Of a DNA stretch of 64,000 bases, positions 8,341 through 17,488 are shown piece after piece. Origin of the DNA: Fusobacterium perfoetens (GTDB taxonomy: Bacteria; Fusobacteriota; Fusobacteriia; Fusobacteriales; Fusobacteriaceae); NCBI RefSeq assembly GCF_021531595.1, contig NZ_JADYUD010000001.1, forward strand, positions 124,001 through 188,000. Direction: 5' to 3'. The notes under the pieces are model-generated. The model was not told the DNA's origin. It ran no database searches and worked only from the letters and a program-made list of their open reading frames with translations. Each line of letters begins with the position of its first letter. Position 1 is the stretch's first letter. The translations under genes were made by a program, and so were the position numbers.

Positions 8341-8382
8341 AAAGGGACTATTACATTTTTATAAATTTGCAATAGTCCCTTT
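8341..8382. terminator. Bidirectional terminator between 5S rRNA and folA
   Basis: AAAGGGACTATT (8341-8352) pairs with AATAGTCCCTTT (8371-8382). The minus-strand read is followed by a TCTTTTTT tract, and the plus-strand read by a T/A-rich tail, so it can end both the 5S transcript and the thyA-folA message. Confidence 0.8.
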
Positions 8383-8399
8383 ATTATATAATTAAATTT

Positions 8400-8879
8400 T
8401 TATTTTTTATAAATGCAAGCTGTAAAATCATTATATTCTGTTTCTGATATAAGTTTATATCCATATTTTTCAACATCAGGGAAATAAAGAGGATTTTTTG
8501 CCTTTGCAACTTCCACATGAGGTTTTAATTTTGAAATATAAATTTCATCAATATTATAATTATCAAGGAAATATTTATAAATTGTATATCCTCCACATAT
8601 AAAGATATCTTTTCCGCTTTCTTCATATTTTTTCATAATATCTTCAATCTTTGTATCAAGAGTAAGAACTATAACTTCTCTGTTTTTTTTCATAAGATTT
8701 AAAGGTACATATTTTGCTGTATTTTCTCCAAAAAGAACAACATTTCCTATAGTTTTTGATTTGTAATAATTAAGTTCTTCCATTGAATGCCAAAGAAGTC
8801 CATTCCCTTCAGGAACTTTGTCTCCTATTAGATTATCTTTTCCTACACAGACAATCATATTTAATTTAGGTTTATTCAT
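8400..8879 (-). CDS. folA: Dihydrofolate reductase
   Basis: Reduces dihydrofolate to tetrahydrofolate with NADPH, regenerating the cofactor used by thymidylate synthase. The 159-residue length is typical. Recognisable family segments are MIVCVGKDNLIG near the N-terminus, LLWHSMEELNYYKSKTIGN (substrate and cofactor contacts), VVLFGENT, and IFICGGYTIYKYFL, the conserved GG motif near the NADPH site. The ATG follows the thyA stop with no gap (TAAATG), so the two genes are translated together, matching their linked metabolic roles. Confidence 0.93.
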   Translation of the reverse strand: MNKPKLNMIVCVGKDNLIGDKVPEGNGLLWHSMEELNYYKSKTIGNVVLFGENTAKYVPLNLMKKNREVIVLTLDTKIEDIMKKYEESGKDIFICGGYTIYKYFLDNYNIDEIYISKLKPHVEVAKAKNPLYFPDVEKYGYKLISETEYNDFTACIYKK

Positions 8880-9704
8880 TTATATAGCCACCTCGTAATT
8901 TATTTTTTCACCATGTTGATAATTTTCAAGAACAACATCATCAGGTTTAAAATCATATATTGATTTAAAGTTTTCAATTTTTATTTTTGCTCCATCAAAA
9001 GCAGGTCTTTTGATTTGCTTTAAAAGTTCAGGCATATGTCTGTCATAGATATGGACATTGTGGATATTCCATATAATTTCAGCAGGTTCAAGCCCACATT
9101 CCATAGCAACAAGTTTATGAAGCACAGAATATTGGAATACATTTGCAACAAGTCCAAGAGCAACATCACAGCTTCTTTGTCTTACCTCAAGATAAAGTTT
9201 TCCATTTATTACAGACCATTGAGTAAGATGCACACATGGAGTAAGAGCCATTTCATGAAGTTCTTCAGGAACCCATATTTCTGTCATGATTCTACGGCTG
9301 TTTGGATTTTTTTTAAGTTCTTCTATAACATAATCAAGCTGACTTTTATATCCAAAAGTTTTTTTTGCAATTTGATATCCATATGCTTTCCCTATTGTTC
9401 CATCATTCATCTTCCATTCATCCCAGAACTTACACTTTAATTTATTAAGTTCATCAACATTATTTGATTGCATAATCCATATCCAGTAAAGTTCTCTTAT
9501 AGGAGACTTGCTTGGAGCAAATCTTGTTGTAATAAGATGTGCTTCATCAGTTGAATTATCAATCCTAAACTGATATCCTATATAGCTTTTATAATGTGCA
9601 GGAGTGCCATCAGCATATTTTGTACGAACATTTCCTTCACTCCATATTCCTTGCTTGTCTATAGTTTCAACAATTTCTTTATATATTTTGTCAAATTTTG
9701 CCAT
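8880..9704 (-). CDS. thyA: Thymidylate synthase (ThyA type)
   Basis: Methylates dUMP to dTMP using 5,10-methylene-tetrahydrofolate, producing dihydrofolate that the adjacent folA product recycles. The 274-residue product contains the active-site segment ALTPCVHLTQW with Cys157 as the nucleophile, the dUMP-binding RQRSCDVALGLVANVFQYS block, and the C-terminal EVAI. The usual Pro-Cys-His is present. The residue pattern in the N-terminal region (WSEGNVRTKYADGTPAHYK) is like the FolA-linked branch in Fusobacteria and Firmicutes. Upstream is an intergenic region shared with the divergent PHP gene. Confidence 0.96.
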   Translation of the reverse strand: MAKFDKIYKEIVETIDKQGIWSEGNVRTKYADGTPAHYKSYIGYQFRIDNSTDEAHLITTRFAPSKSPIRELYWIWIMQSNNVDELNKLKCKFWDEWKMNDGTIGKAYGYQIAKKTFGYKSQLDYVIEELKKNPNSRRIMTEIWVPEELHEMALTPCVHLTQWSVINGKLYLEVRQRSCDVALGLVANVFQYSVLHKLVAMECGLEPAEIIWNIHNVHIYDRHMPELLKQIKRPAFDGAKIKIENFKSIYDFKPDDVVLENYQHGEKINYEVAI

Positions 9705-9845
9705 TTCTCACTCCTTTAAAATTTTTTAATTTATTCAGGATATATTTTATCACAAAAAAGAAATTTTTAAAATCTACTTTGTAAAATAAGAAGCTATGTT
9801 ATAAAAAAATTAAAATCAGTAAATGTTAAAACTATGTATAAGTTA

Positions 9846-9875
9846 TTAGAATCATATATTAAATTATGATATAAT
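9846..9875 (+). promoter_or_regulatory. Probable promoter of the PHP hydrolase gene
   Basis: TTAGAA (9846-9851) and TATAAT (9870-9875) with an 18-bp spacer, about 60 bp upstream of the ATG. The -10 box is perfect, the -35 is weak. The rest of the 232-bp divergent region is AT-rich with no other structure that I can support. Confidence 0.45.
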
Positions 9876-9936
9876 ATATTGTAAAGTATAATGTTGATTT
9901 AGGAAAATAAATTTTTAATATATAAAGGAGTATGAA

Positions 9937-10731
9937 ATGGATTATAAAATTGATTTACATGTACACAGTAATACAAATGTTCATGCTTTCAGTACTATTA
10001 AAGAAAATGCAGATTATGCAGCTGAAACAGGAATGAAAGTTATAGCTATAACAAATCATGGACCAGCTTTAGAAGATACTCCACATTGGTGGCAGCTTAT
10101 AAATATCAGAATAGTTCCTGATTATATTAATGGAGTAAGAATTTTAAAAGGTGTTGAAGCAAATATAGTAGGAGAAGAGGGAGAACTTGATATAAATCAA
10201 AAAATTTATGAACAGATGGAAATAATTCTAGCAGGTTTTCATGGAAACCATCTTTATCCTAAAAACAAAGATAAAGAAAAAAATACAAGAGCAGTTATAA
10301 ATCTTATGAAAACACAGAAAGCAGATATAATTGTTCATTTAGGAAATCCTGAATTTCCTATTGATTACAAAGAAGTTGCAAGAACTGCTAAAGAATATAA
10401 TATAGCTCTTGAATTAAATAACAGTTCGTTAGGAGGAACAAGAGTAGGATCTGAGAAAACATGTAGAGAACTTGCAAAATATGCAAAAGAATTTGGATGT
10501 TTTATATGTATAAATACAGATTCTCATTATTGTGCTCAGATAGGACATACACCTCTTGCTAGAGCTATAGCTGAAGAAATAAATTATCCTCAGGAGCTTA
10601 TTCTTAATAGTTCTGAAGAGATCCTTTATAAATTTTTAGAGATGAGAAAAAGTTTAAGACCTGAAAAAATAAGAGATACCTATATAGAAACATATTATTC
10701 TCCAATGAAAAAAGGGAATAAAGTTGAATAA
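9937..10731 (+). CDS. PHP-domain phosphatase (YcdX-like)
   Basis: A 264-residue PHP-fold hydrolase, expected to use a trinuclear metal centre to cleave phosphate esters. Metal-binding motifs are visible: DLHVHSN (about residues 6-12), ITNHGP (about residues 38-43), HWW (about 49-51), VEANIVG (about 74-80), FHGNH (about 99-103), VHLGNPEF (about 131-138), and NTDSHY (about 195-200). The NHGPALEDTPHWW block is characteristic of the YcdX family. Ribosome site AAAGGAG precedes the ATG. The physiological substrate is unknown. Confidence 0.85.
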   Translation: MDYKIDLHVHSNTNVHAFSTIKENADYAAETGMKVIAITNHGPALEDTPHWWQLINIRIVPDYINGVRILKGVEANIVGEEGELDINQKIYEQMEIILAGFHGNHLYPKNKDKEKNTRAVINLMKTQKADIIVHLGNPEFPIDYKEVARTAKEYNIALELNNSSLGGTRVGSEKTCRELAKYAKEFGCFICINTDSHYCAQIGHTPLARAIAEEINYPQELILNSSEEILYKFLEMRKSLRPEKIRDTYIETYYSPMKKGNKVE

Positions 10732-10753
10732 TTATATAAAAAAATAGTATAAT
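10724..10753 (+). promoter_or_regulatory. Probable promoter of fabK
   Basis: TTGAAT (10724-10729) overlapping the end of the PHP gene, an 18-bp spacer, and TATAAT (10748-10753), about 60 bp upstream of the fabK ATG. Confidence 0.5.
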
Positions 10754-10812
10754 AACTGAAAGAAAGATGAAGAAGAATTTAATCTACTAATATAAATCAA
10801 TCGGGAGGAATT

Positions 10813-11760
10813 ATGAAAGACAACAGAGTTTGCAGCCTTTTAGGGATAAAATATCCAATAATACAAGGAGCTATGGCTTGGATAGCAGATGGAAATTTAG
10901 CAGGTCATGTTTCTAAAGAAGGGGGACTTGGAATAATTGCAGGTGGTGGAATGCCTGTTGATATTTTAAGAAATGAAATAAAAAAAGCAAAAGAAATAAC
11001 ATCAAATCCTTTTGGTGTAAATCTTATGCTTATGATGCCTAATATAGAAGAACAAATAGATATTTGTATAGAAGAAGGAGTAAAAGTTGTTACAACAGGA
11101 GCAGGAAATCCAGGAATATATATGGAAAAATTAAAAGCTGCTGGAATAAAAGTAATTCCAGTTGTTGCCTCTGTAGCTCTTGCTAAAAGAATGGAAAAAA
11201 TAGGGGCAGATGCAGTTGTAGCAGAGGGAATGGAAGCAGGAGGTCATATAGGTGAAATTACAACTATGGCTCTTGTTCCACAAATAGCTGAAGCAGTTTC
11301 AATTCCTGTTATAGCAGCAGGAGGAATAGGAGGAGGAAAACAATTTCTTGCAGCCTTTGCTCTTGGAGCAGAAGGAGTTCAAGTAGGAACAAAATTCCTT
11401 GTAGCAGATGAATGTAATGTTCATGATAATTATAAAGAGGCAATAATAAAAGCTAAAGACAGATCAACTGTAGCAACAGGAAATTACACTGGACATCCAG
11501 TAAGAGTTATCAATAATAAGCTTGCTAAAGAAATGCTTGAAATGGAAAAACACGGAGCATCTGTAGAAGAACTTGAAAAACTTGGAACAGGAAAATTAAG
11601 ACTTGCAGCTGTTGAAGGAGATGTAAAAGAGGGAAGTGTTATGTCAGGGCAAGTAGCAAGTATGGTTACAAAAAGAGAATCTGTAAAAGATATCATAGAA
11701 GGATTAATGAAAGATCTTGAAACAGAAAGAGAAAATCTTTTTAAATATTTTGCAAAATAA
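10813..11760 (+). CDS. fabK: Enoyl-ACP reductase II (FabK), FMN-dependent
   Basis: FabK carries out the last reduction of each fatty-acid elongation cycle using FMN and NAD(P)H, replacing the triclosan-sensitive FabI. The 315-residue TIM-barrel protein starts [21 protein letters not shown] and contains the [33 protein letters not shown] and AAGGIGGG segments that bind FMN and the substrate. The length and the EAGGHIGE motif match FabK. Nitronate monooxygenase is the related alternative, but the N-terminal and GAGNPG regions favour FabK. A GGGAGGA ribosome site precedes it, and a terminator follows. It stands alone rather than in a fab cluster. Confidence 0.87.
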   Translation: MKDNRVCSLLGIKYPIIQGAMAWIADGNLAGHVSKEGGLGIIAGGGMPVDILRNEIKKAKEITSNPFGVNLMLMMPNIEEQIDICIEEGVKVVTTGAGNPGIYMEKLKAAGIKVIPVVASVALAKRMEKIGADAVVAEGMEAGGHIGEITTMALVPQIAEAVSIPVIAAGGIGGGKQFLAAFALGAEGVQVGTKFLVADECNVHDNYKEAIIKAKDRSTVATGNYTGHPVRVINNKLAKEMLEMEKHGASVEELEKLGTGKLRLAAVEGDVKEGSVMSGQVASMVTKRESVKDIIEGLMKDLETERENLFKYFAK

Positions 11761-11783
11761 AATTAAAGAAATTTATAAAGTCT

Positions 11784-11816
11784 AAAAGGGTAAGAAATTT
11801 ACCCTTTTATTTTTTC
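11784..11816 (+). terminator. Terminator of fabK
   Basis: AAAAGGGTAA (11784-11793) pairs with TTACCCTTTT (11799-11808) around a five-base loop and is followed by ATTTTTTCTT. Confidence 0.85.
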
Positions 11817-11916
11817 TTAAAAATCTTTGTTAATTTATAAAAAACACATCTTTCTTTTTTATTACTAATGTGCTAAAATAATAGACATGAATTAACAATT
11901 TTAGGGAGGAAATGAA

Positions 11917-13281
11917 GTGGAGATTATAACAAAAGTAGTAGATTCTGTAAATAATCTATTATGGGGGAAAAACATACTAGTGGTAATGCTTATAGGTACT
12001 GCAGTATACTTTACAATAAGAACAAGATTTATGCAGTTCAGACTATTTGGGGATATTGTAAAAATTCTTGGAAAATCTGAAAAAAATAAAAAAGGAATAA
12101 GTTCTCTTGAGACATTCTTTTTAGGAACAGCCTGCAGAGTAGGAGCAGGAAATATAGCTGGGGTTGTTGCAGCAGTATCAATTGGAGGACCAGGATCATT
12201 GTTCTGGATGTGGCTTGTGGCACTTCTTGGATCATCAACATCTTTTATTGAATCAACTCTTGCTGTTATTCATAGGGATAAAATAGGAGAAGGAAGGTAT
12301 ATTGGAGGAACTCCATGGGTTCTTAAAAAAAGATTAAATACTAAAATACCAGCTCTTGTATATGCTGTTTCATCTATTATATGCTATATAGGTGTTACAC
12401 AGGTAATGTCAAACTCAGTTACAGAATCAGTTGCAAGTGCATATAATATTAATCCAAAATATGTAGCTGGAGTTTTAGCAGTTATAGTAGCTTCAATAAT
12501 TTTTGGAAAAAGCAAGAGAGATAAAATAATAGATGCTTTAAATAAGATTGTTCCAGTGATGGCAGCTTTATATCTTGGAGTTGTAATATTTGTAATTGTT
12601 ACTAATATCACAAGTTTTCCTGTTATGTTTAAAGATATTTTTTATCAGGCTTTTGGAGGAAAAGAATTTCTTGGAGGAAGTATTGGTGGAATAATAATGC
12701 AGGGAGTAAGAAGAGGATTATTCTCTAACGAAGCAGGAAGTGGAAATTCAAACTATGCAGCAGCAGTTGTTGATATAGATGAACCTGCAAAACAAGGAAT
12801 GGTTCAAGCTCTTGGGGTATTTGTAGATACTCTTATAATTTGTAGTGCTACAGCATTTGTTATTCTTCTTGCAGGAGTTGAAAAAGCAGTAGGAACAGAT
12901 GGAATGATTCTTGATGGTAGAGTTTTAAGTGGAATGACATTATTCCAAGAATCATTAAAAACTCATGTTGGTTGGATAGGAATTCCATTTACAGTTGTAA
13001 CAATATTTTTCTTCTCACTTAGTACAATTCTTGCAGTTGCTTTCTATGGAAAAAGTGCTGTAAACTTTATAAATGAAAAAATAAATTTAAATTTCTTCTA
13101 TCAAATTATTATTGTAATAATGGTTTATATAGGAGGAATACAGCAAAACTTCTTTGTATGGTCTCTTGCAGATTTTGGACTTGGAATAATGACTGTAATT
13201 AATATTATATGTATTCTTATTATTTCAAAAGATGCTCTTGTAGAACTAAAAAAATATGAAGCTAAATTAAGAAATAAATAA
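11917..13281 (+). CDS. Sodium:alanine symporter (AGCS family)
   Basis: An integral membrane carrier of about 10-11 helices that imports alanine or glycine with sodium. The 454-residue protein has the AGCS signatures GTACRVGAGNIAGVV (about residues 69-83), GGPGSLFWMW, RRGLFSNEAGSGN (about 266-278) and the C-terminal helices. The start is GTG at 11917, six bases after AGGGAGGA. An ATG at 11912 is closer to that site, but opens only a five-codon frame (ATG AAG TGG AGA TTA TAA) and is rejected. It has its own terminator and no obvious operon partner. Alanine versus glycine preference cannot be read. Confidence 0.9.
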   Translation: MEIITKVVDSVNNLLWGKNILVVMLIGTAVYFTIRTRFMQFRLFGDIVKILGKSEKNKKGISSLETFFLGTACRVGAGNIAGVVAAVSIGGPGSLFWMWLVALLGSSTSFIESTLAVIHRDKIGEGRYIGGTPWVLKKRLNTKIPALVYAVSSIICYIGVTQVMSNSVTESVASAYNINPKYVAGVLAVIVASIIFGKSKRDKIIDALNKIVPVMAALYLGVVIFVIVTNITSFPVMFKDIFYQAFGGKEFLGGSIGGIIMQGVRRGLFSNEAGSGNSNYAAAVVDIDEPAKQGMVQALGVFVDTLIICSATAFVILLAGVEKAVGTDGMILDGRVLSGMTLFQESLKTHVGWIGIPFTVVTIFFFSLSTILAVAFYGKSAVNFINEKINLNFFYQIIIVIMVYIGGIQQNFFVWSLADFGLGIMTVINIICILIISKDALVELKKYEAKLRNK

Positions 13282-13287
13282 AAAAAC

Positions 13288-13324
13288 AAACGGCAGACTT
13301 GAAAATTCAAGAATGCCGTTTTTT
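13288..13324 (+). terminator. Terminator of the AGCS symporter gene
   Basis: AAACGGCA pairs with TGCCGTTT, with CTTGAA/TTCAAG extending the stem inside; TTTTTT follows. It also lies just beyond the 3' end of the convergent aminopeptidase gene. Confidence 0.8.
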
Positions 13325-13334
13325 AATAAAAAAA

Positions 13335-14564
13335 TTAAAAAGCCCAGTTTCCGTTTTTAAAGATTTTTTCTTCTCTGCCATAAGAATCTATTCCAGTAAT
13401 ATCAAGATCTTTTGTTCCAAACATAAAATCTACATGGACTAAAGAATCATTCATTCCAGCTTCTTCCATTTGTTGTTTATTAAATGTATCTCCTTCTTCA
13501 ATGCAGCTAGGATATGCCTGTCCGATAGCAAGATGACATGAAGCATTTTCATCAAATAAAGTGTTATAGAATAAAATATTTGAATTTGAAATAGGAGAAT
13601 CGTAAGGAACGAGTGCTATTTCACCAAGATATTTAGCTCCTTCATCAGTATTTATAAGATTTTTTAATGCTTCTTCTCCTGATTCTGCAGAAAAATCTAT
13701 AATTTTTCCATCTTTAAAAGTAAGGGAGAAATTTTCAATAAGAGTTCCTCCATAGTTTAGAGGCTTTGAAGCTTTTACAATACCATCTACACCATATTTA
13801 TAAGGCATTGAGAAAACTTCTTCTGTGGGAATGTTTGCTACAAATTCTATTCCTGATTTTGTAATATCTTTTCCAGAAGCCCAAAGATGTCTATTAGGAA
13901 GCTGCACTGTAAGATTTGTTCCAATAGAATTTTTTATAACAAATTTTTTAAATTGCTTTTTATTTAGGTAATCCATTTTTTCTTTTAAATTTGCTAAATG
14001 TTTATGCCATGTTTCCACAGGATTTTCTGTATCTGCTTTTACAGAAGATATAATAGCTTTCCAAAGATTTTCAACAGCTTCCTCTTCAGAAAGATTTGGA
14101 AATACTTTTTTTGCCCATGCAGAAGTTGGAACAGAAATAATATTCCATTGAATAGTATTTGTCATAACTTTTTCATAATAAGATTTAAGTCCTACATTTC
14201 TCGCTGTTTGTGCCTTTGCAATTTTTTTACTGTCAATTCCTTTTAAAAGTTCAGGATCATTTGCAGCAATACTTAAAAAAGCTGCATTTTTTTCTGCATA
14301 AAACATAAGAGAATCTATTTCCCATTGAGGCATATTTTCAAAAATTTCAATATCTCCATGTAAAAATCTCATTTTTTTACAGAAATCATCATTCCAATGA
14401 ACTACAACTTCTTTTGCTCCCATTTTATATGCTGTTTCAACAAGCATTCTTGTAAAAGGAGCTGTCTCAACAGGAGACATTATAACAAGAGTTTGTTTCT
14501 GCTGAAGATTTATTCCAATTTTAAGTGCAAGGTCTGCATATTTTTGTAAAGTTTTATTATTCAT
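13335..14564 (-). CDS. Aminopeptidase, M29 family (AmpS/PepS/AmpT type)
   Basis: A cytoplasmic dinuclear-metal aminopeptidase that removes N-terminal residues from peptides. The 409-residue length is that of the M29 family. The metal ligands can be placed by motif: Glu in NIPTEEVFSMP (about residue 248), Glu in LGEIALVPYDSPI (about 313), His and Tyr in ASCHLAIGQAYP, and His-x-Asp in SLVHVDFMFG. This follows the E-E-H-H-D pattern of characterised members. It is transcribed alone, toward the AGCS gene, and shares its terminator region. Substrate range is unknown. Confidence 0.88.
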   Translation of the reverse strand: MNNKTLQKYADLALKIGINLQQKQTLVIMSPVETAPFTRMLVETAYKMGAKEVVVHWNDDFCKKMRFLHGDIEIFENMPQWEIDSLMFYAEKNAAFLSIAANDPELLKGIDSKKIAKAQTARNVGLKSYYEKVMTNTIQWNIISVPTSAWAKKVFPNLSEEEAVENLWKAIISSVKADTENPVETWHKHLANLKEKMDYLNKKQFKKFVIKNSIGTNLTVQLPNRHLWASGKDITKSGIEFVANIPTEEVFSMPYKYGVDGIVKASKPLNYGGTLIENFSLTFKDGKIIDFSAESGEEALKNLINTDEGAKYLGEIALVPYDSPISNSNILFYNTLFDENASCHLAIGQAYPSCIEEGDTFNKQQMEEAGMNDSLVHVDFMFGTKDLDITGIDSYGREEKIFKNGNWAF

Positions 14565-14702
14565 TATTTCCTCCTTGAAAATTATATTTCTGCTTTATTA
14601 TATCATAAAAAAGAGAGTAAAAAAAAAGTAAAATATTTATTTTCTTAGACAAATGTGATAAAATTGTAATGTTGTACAATATTTTATATCGGGGAGGTCG
14701 AG

Positions 14703-15833
14703 TTGGAAAAAAAAGATATAGTAATAAAAGGGTTAAGTAAATCTTTTGATGGTGTACAGGTTATTAAAAATATTGACTTGGAAATTAAAGCAGGAGAATT
14801 TTTCTCTATTTTAGGTCCGTCTGGATGCGGAAAGACAACACTGCTTAGAATTTTAGCAGGGTTTATTGAACCTGATACAGGAACAGTGTATTTGGGGGAT
14901 AAAAATATAACAAATCTTCCGCCAAATTTAAGATCTACAAATACAATATTTCAGAAATATGCATTATTTCCTCATCTTACAGTTTATGAGAATATAGCAT
15001 TTCCTCTGAGAATGAAGAAAATGGATTCTGATTATATAGATACAGAAGTAAAAAAAATGCTTAAAATGATAGATCTTGAGGAGCATGCTTCTAAAAAGCC
15101 AAACCAACTTTCAGGAGGGCAACAACAGAGAGTGTCAATAGCAAGAGCACTTGTAAATAAACCAGAAGTTCTTCTTCTTGATGAACCTCTTTCAGCTCTT
15201 GATGCAAAACTTAGACAAAATCTTTTGATTGAACTGGATAATATCCATGAAGAAGTTGGAATAACATTTATATTTATAACACATGATCAGCAGGAAGCAC
15301 TTTCTATTTCAGATAGAATAGCGATAATGAATAAGGGAAAAGTTCTTCAGGTAGGAACACCTGCAGAAGTATATGAGTCACCTGCAGATATGTTTGTAGC
15401 AGATTTTATTGGAGAAAATAACTTTATTGAAGGAGAAGTTGTTTCAATAGATAGTGAAACATGTGCAACTCTTAAGCATGAAAAACTTGGTGAAATTCGT
15501 TTTGAAATGGATAGAGAAGTAAAAGTTTCTGATCGTGTAAAAGTGTCTATCAGACCTGAGAAAATAAGAGTAACAAGAAAACCTCCTAAAAACTTAGGAA
15601 AAATTCATAATGTGGTAAAAGTATATGTTGATGAAGTTATTTACACAGGATTTCAAAGTAAATATTTCGTATGGCTTAATGGGGAAAAGGATATGCTGTT
15701 TAAAGCATTTAAACAACATGCTATTTTCTTTGAAGATGATGAAAGCAGTGTAAAATGGGATGAAGAAGCATATATTTCTTGGAACTCTGAAGATAGTTAT
15801 CTGGTTGAGGTAGAGGCAAATGAAAAGAGATAG
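14703..15833 (+). CDS. potA: Spermidine/putrescine ABC transporter ATP-binding protein
   Basis: PotA hydrolyses ATP to drive polyamine import through PotBC. The 376-residue protein has the Walker A GPSGCGKTT, signature LSGGQQQR, Walker B LLLDEPLSALD, the H-loop ITHDQ, and a C-terminal TOBE-like domain (about residues 240-376) as in PotA. The start is TTG at 14703, preceded by GGGGAGG at the right spacing; no ATG is available close by. It overlaps potB by 14 bp. The specificity (polyamine rather than iron, putrescine or thiamine) is inferred from the PotB/PotC-type permeases that follow. Confidence 0.9.
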   Translation: MEKKDIVIKGLSKSFDGVQVIKNIDLEIKAGEFFSILGPSGCGKTTLLRILAGFIEPDTGTVYLGDKNITNLPPNLRSTNTIFQKYALFPHLTVYENIAFPLRMKKMDSDYIDTEVKKMLKMIDLEEHASKKPNQLSGGQQQRVSIARALVNKPEVLLLDEPLSALDAKLRQNLLIELDNIHEEVGITFIFITHDQQEALSISDRIAIMNKGKVLQVGTPAEVYESPADMFVADFIGENNFIEGEVVSIDSETCATLKHEKLGEIRFEMDREVKVSDRVKVSIRPEKIRVTRKPPKNLGKIHNVVKVYVDEVIYTGFQSKYFVWLNGEKDMLFKAFKQHAIFFEDDESSVKWDEEAYISWNSEDSYLVEVEANEKR

Positions 15834-16659
15834 AAGAGGAATTTATTATACTTTACCAATAACAATTTGGCTTACAATTTTCTTTTTGATTCCTATGGGA
15901 ATTGTTCTTGTATATTCTTTCTTAAAAAAAGGGATATATGGAGGAGTTGAACTTGAATTTTCTTTAGAAACATTTAAGATTTTTGCAAATCCAATGTTTC
16001 TTAAAATAGTTTATAAAACTCTTGCAATGGGAATAATTGTAACACTTTTTACTCTTATAGTGGCAGTTCCTACTGCATATTTTATAGTTCGTTCAAAGCA
16101 CAGAGAAAAATATATATATCTTATAATTATTCCTTTTTGGACAAATTTTCTTATAAGAATTTATGCTTGGATGGCAATTTTAGGAAATAATGGATTTATA
16201 AATTCATTTTTAATGAAAATAGGAATAATAAATGAACCTATACAATTTTTATATAATACAGGTGCAGTTATTTTGATTTCTGTTTATACAAGTTTACCTT
16301 TTGCTATACTTCCTCTTTATTCAACAATAGAGAAGTTTGATTTTTCTCTTATAGAGGCAGCAAGAGATTTAGGAGCAACAAACAGACAAGCATTTTTTAA
16401 AATATTTATTCCAAATATAAAAAGTGGAATAATGACAGCAGGATTATTTACATTTATTCCTATGCTTGGTTCTTATGTTGTACCAAAACTTGTAGGAGGA
16501 GCAAATTCAATTTTTCTTGGAAATGTTATCGCTCGTCATCTTACAGAGACAAGAAACTGGCCTATGGCATCAACAATATCATCAGTCCTTATAATTATAA
16601 CTTCTGTTATACTTTTTGGATTTATGATTGCAAAGAAGAGAGGTGGAGCTGATGAATAA
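15820..16659 (+). CDS. potB: Spermidine/putrescine ABC transporter permease PotB
   Basis: One of two transmembrane subunits of the polyamine importer. The 279-residue protein has about six helices and the permease motif EAARDLGATNRQAFFKIFIP (EAA loop, about residues 182-201) that docks onto PotA. The PFWTNFLIRIYAWMAILG segment is typical of PotB. The start overlaps potA by 14 bp, and the stop overlaps potC: the ATG of potC is at 16652 inside the last codons of potB. Confidence 0.92.
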   Translation: MKRDRRGIYYTLPITIWLTIFFLIPMGIVLVYSFLKKGIYGGVELEFSLETFKIFANPMFLKIVYKTLAMGIIVTLFTLIVAVPTAYFIVRSKHREKYIYLIIIPFWTNFLIRIYAWMAILGNNGFINSFLMKIGIINEPIQFLYNTGAVILISVYTSLPFAILPLYSTIEKFDFSLIEAARDLGATNRQAFFKIFIPNIKSGIMTAGLFTFIPMLGSYVVPKLVGGANSIFLGNVIARHLTETRNWPMASTISSVLIIITSVILFGFMIAKKRGGADE

Positions 16660-17425
16660 AAGAAGAACATCATTATTTTTCTTTCTTCTGTCTATGATTT
16701 TCTTTTATCTGCCCCTTGTTGTTCTTGTCATATATTCTTTTAATGAAGGGAAAGCAATGGTATGGCAAGGATTTTCATTGAAATGGTACAGAGAGCTTTT
16801 TATGTATTCAGATGAAATCTGGAGAGCGTTTAAATATAGTATATTTATTGCAATTTTTTCAGGGCTTCTTTCTACAACATTGGGAACATTAGGAGCAATA
16901 GGACTTCATTGGTATAAATTTAGATATAAAAAATATCTTGAAGTAATAGGTTATCTTCCTCTTATAGTTCCTGATATAATAATGGGAGTATCCCTTTTAA
17001 TATTATTTGTTACAGTGAAACTTGAACTTGGTCTTGCAAGTATATTTATAGTTCACACAACATTTAATATTCCTTTTGTACTTTTTATTGTGCTTTCAAG
17101 GCTTTCAGAAATAGATTATTCTATTGTTGAAGCAGCTTATGATCTTGGAGCAACAGAGATGCAGACATTAAAAAAAGTAATTATACCAATGCTTATGCCT
17201 GCAATAATATCAGGATTTCTTATTGCTCTGACTTTATCATTTGATGATTTCGTTGCAACATTCTTTGTGGCAGGTCCAGGTTCATCAACTCTTCCTCTTA
17301 GAATTTATTCTATGATAAGATTGGGAGTGTCACCTGTTATAAATGCACTTTCTGTATTATTTATAGGATTTGCTACAGTACTTACTCTTTCAACTACAAA
17401 ACTTCAAAAATATTTTTTAAAGTAG
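16652..17425 (+). CDS. potC: Spermidine/putrescine ABC transporter permease PotC
   Basis: The second transmembrane subunit of the polyamine importer, about six helices, with the EAA loop EAAYDLGATEMQTLKKVIIP (about residues 167-186) and the PotC-type C-terminal FVAGPGSSTLPLRIYSMIR. I place the start at ATG 16652 (MNKRRTS, 257 residues) because GGTGGAG sits just before it and it overlaps potB by eight bases; a longer reading from 16628 would begin inside potB without a ribosome site. No substrate-binding potD follows. Confidence 0.92.
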   Translation: MNKRRTSLFFFLLSMIFFYLPLVVLVIYSFNEGKAMVWQGFSLKWYRELFMYSDEIWRAFKYSIFIAIFSGLLSTTLGTLGAIGLHWYKFRYKKYLEVIGYLPLIVPDIIMGVSLLILFVTVKLELGLASIFIVHTTFNIPFVLFIVLSRLSEIDYSIVEAAYDLGATEMQTLKKVIIPMLMPAIISGFLIALTLSFDDFVATFFVAGPGSSTLPLRIYSMIRLGVSPVINALSVLFIGFATVLTLSTTKLQKYFLK

Positions 17426-17488
17426 TAAACAATAAAGAGAAAAAAAGAGTCTAAAGGAAGTAATTATACATTATTTTGGAGGAAATTT

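Noticed and set aside
11912-11929. ATG before the AGCS gene
   Set aside because: It opens only a five-codon frame; the GTG at 11917 gives the complete protein.
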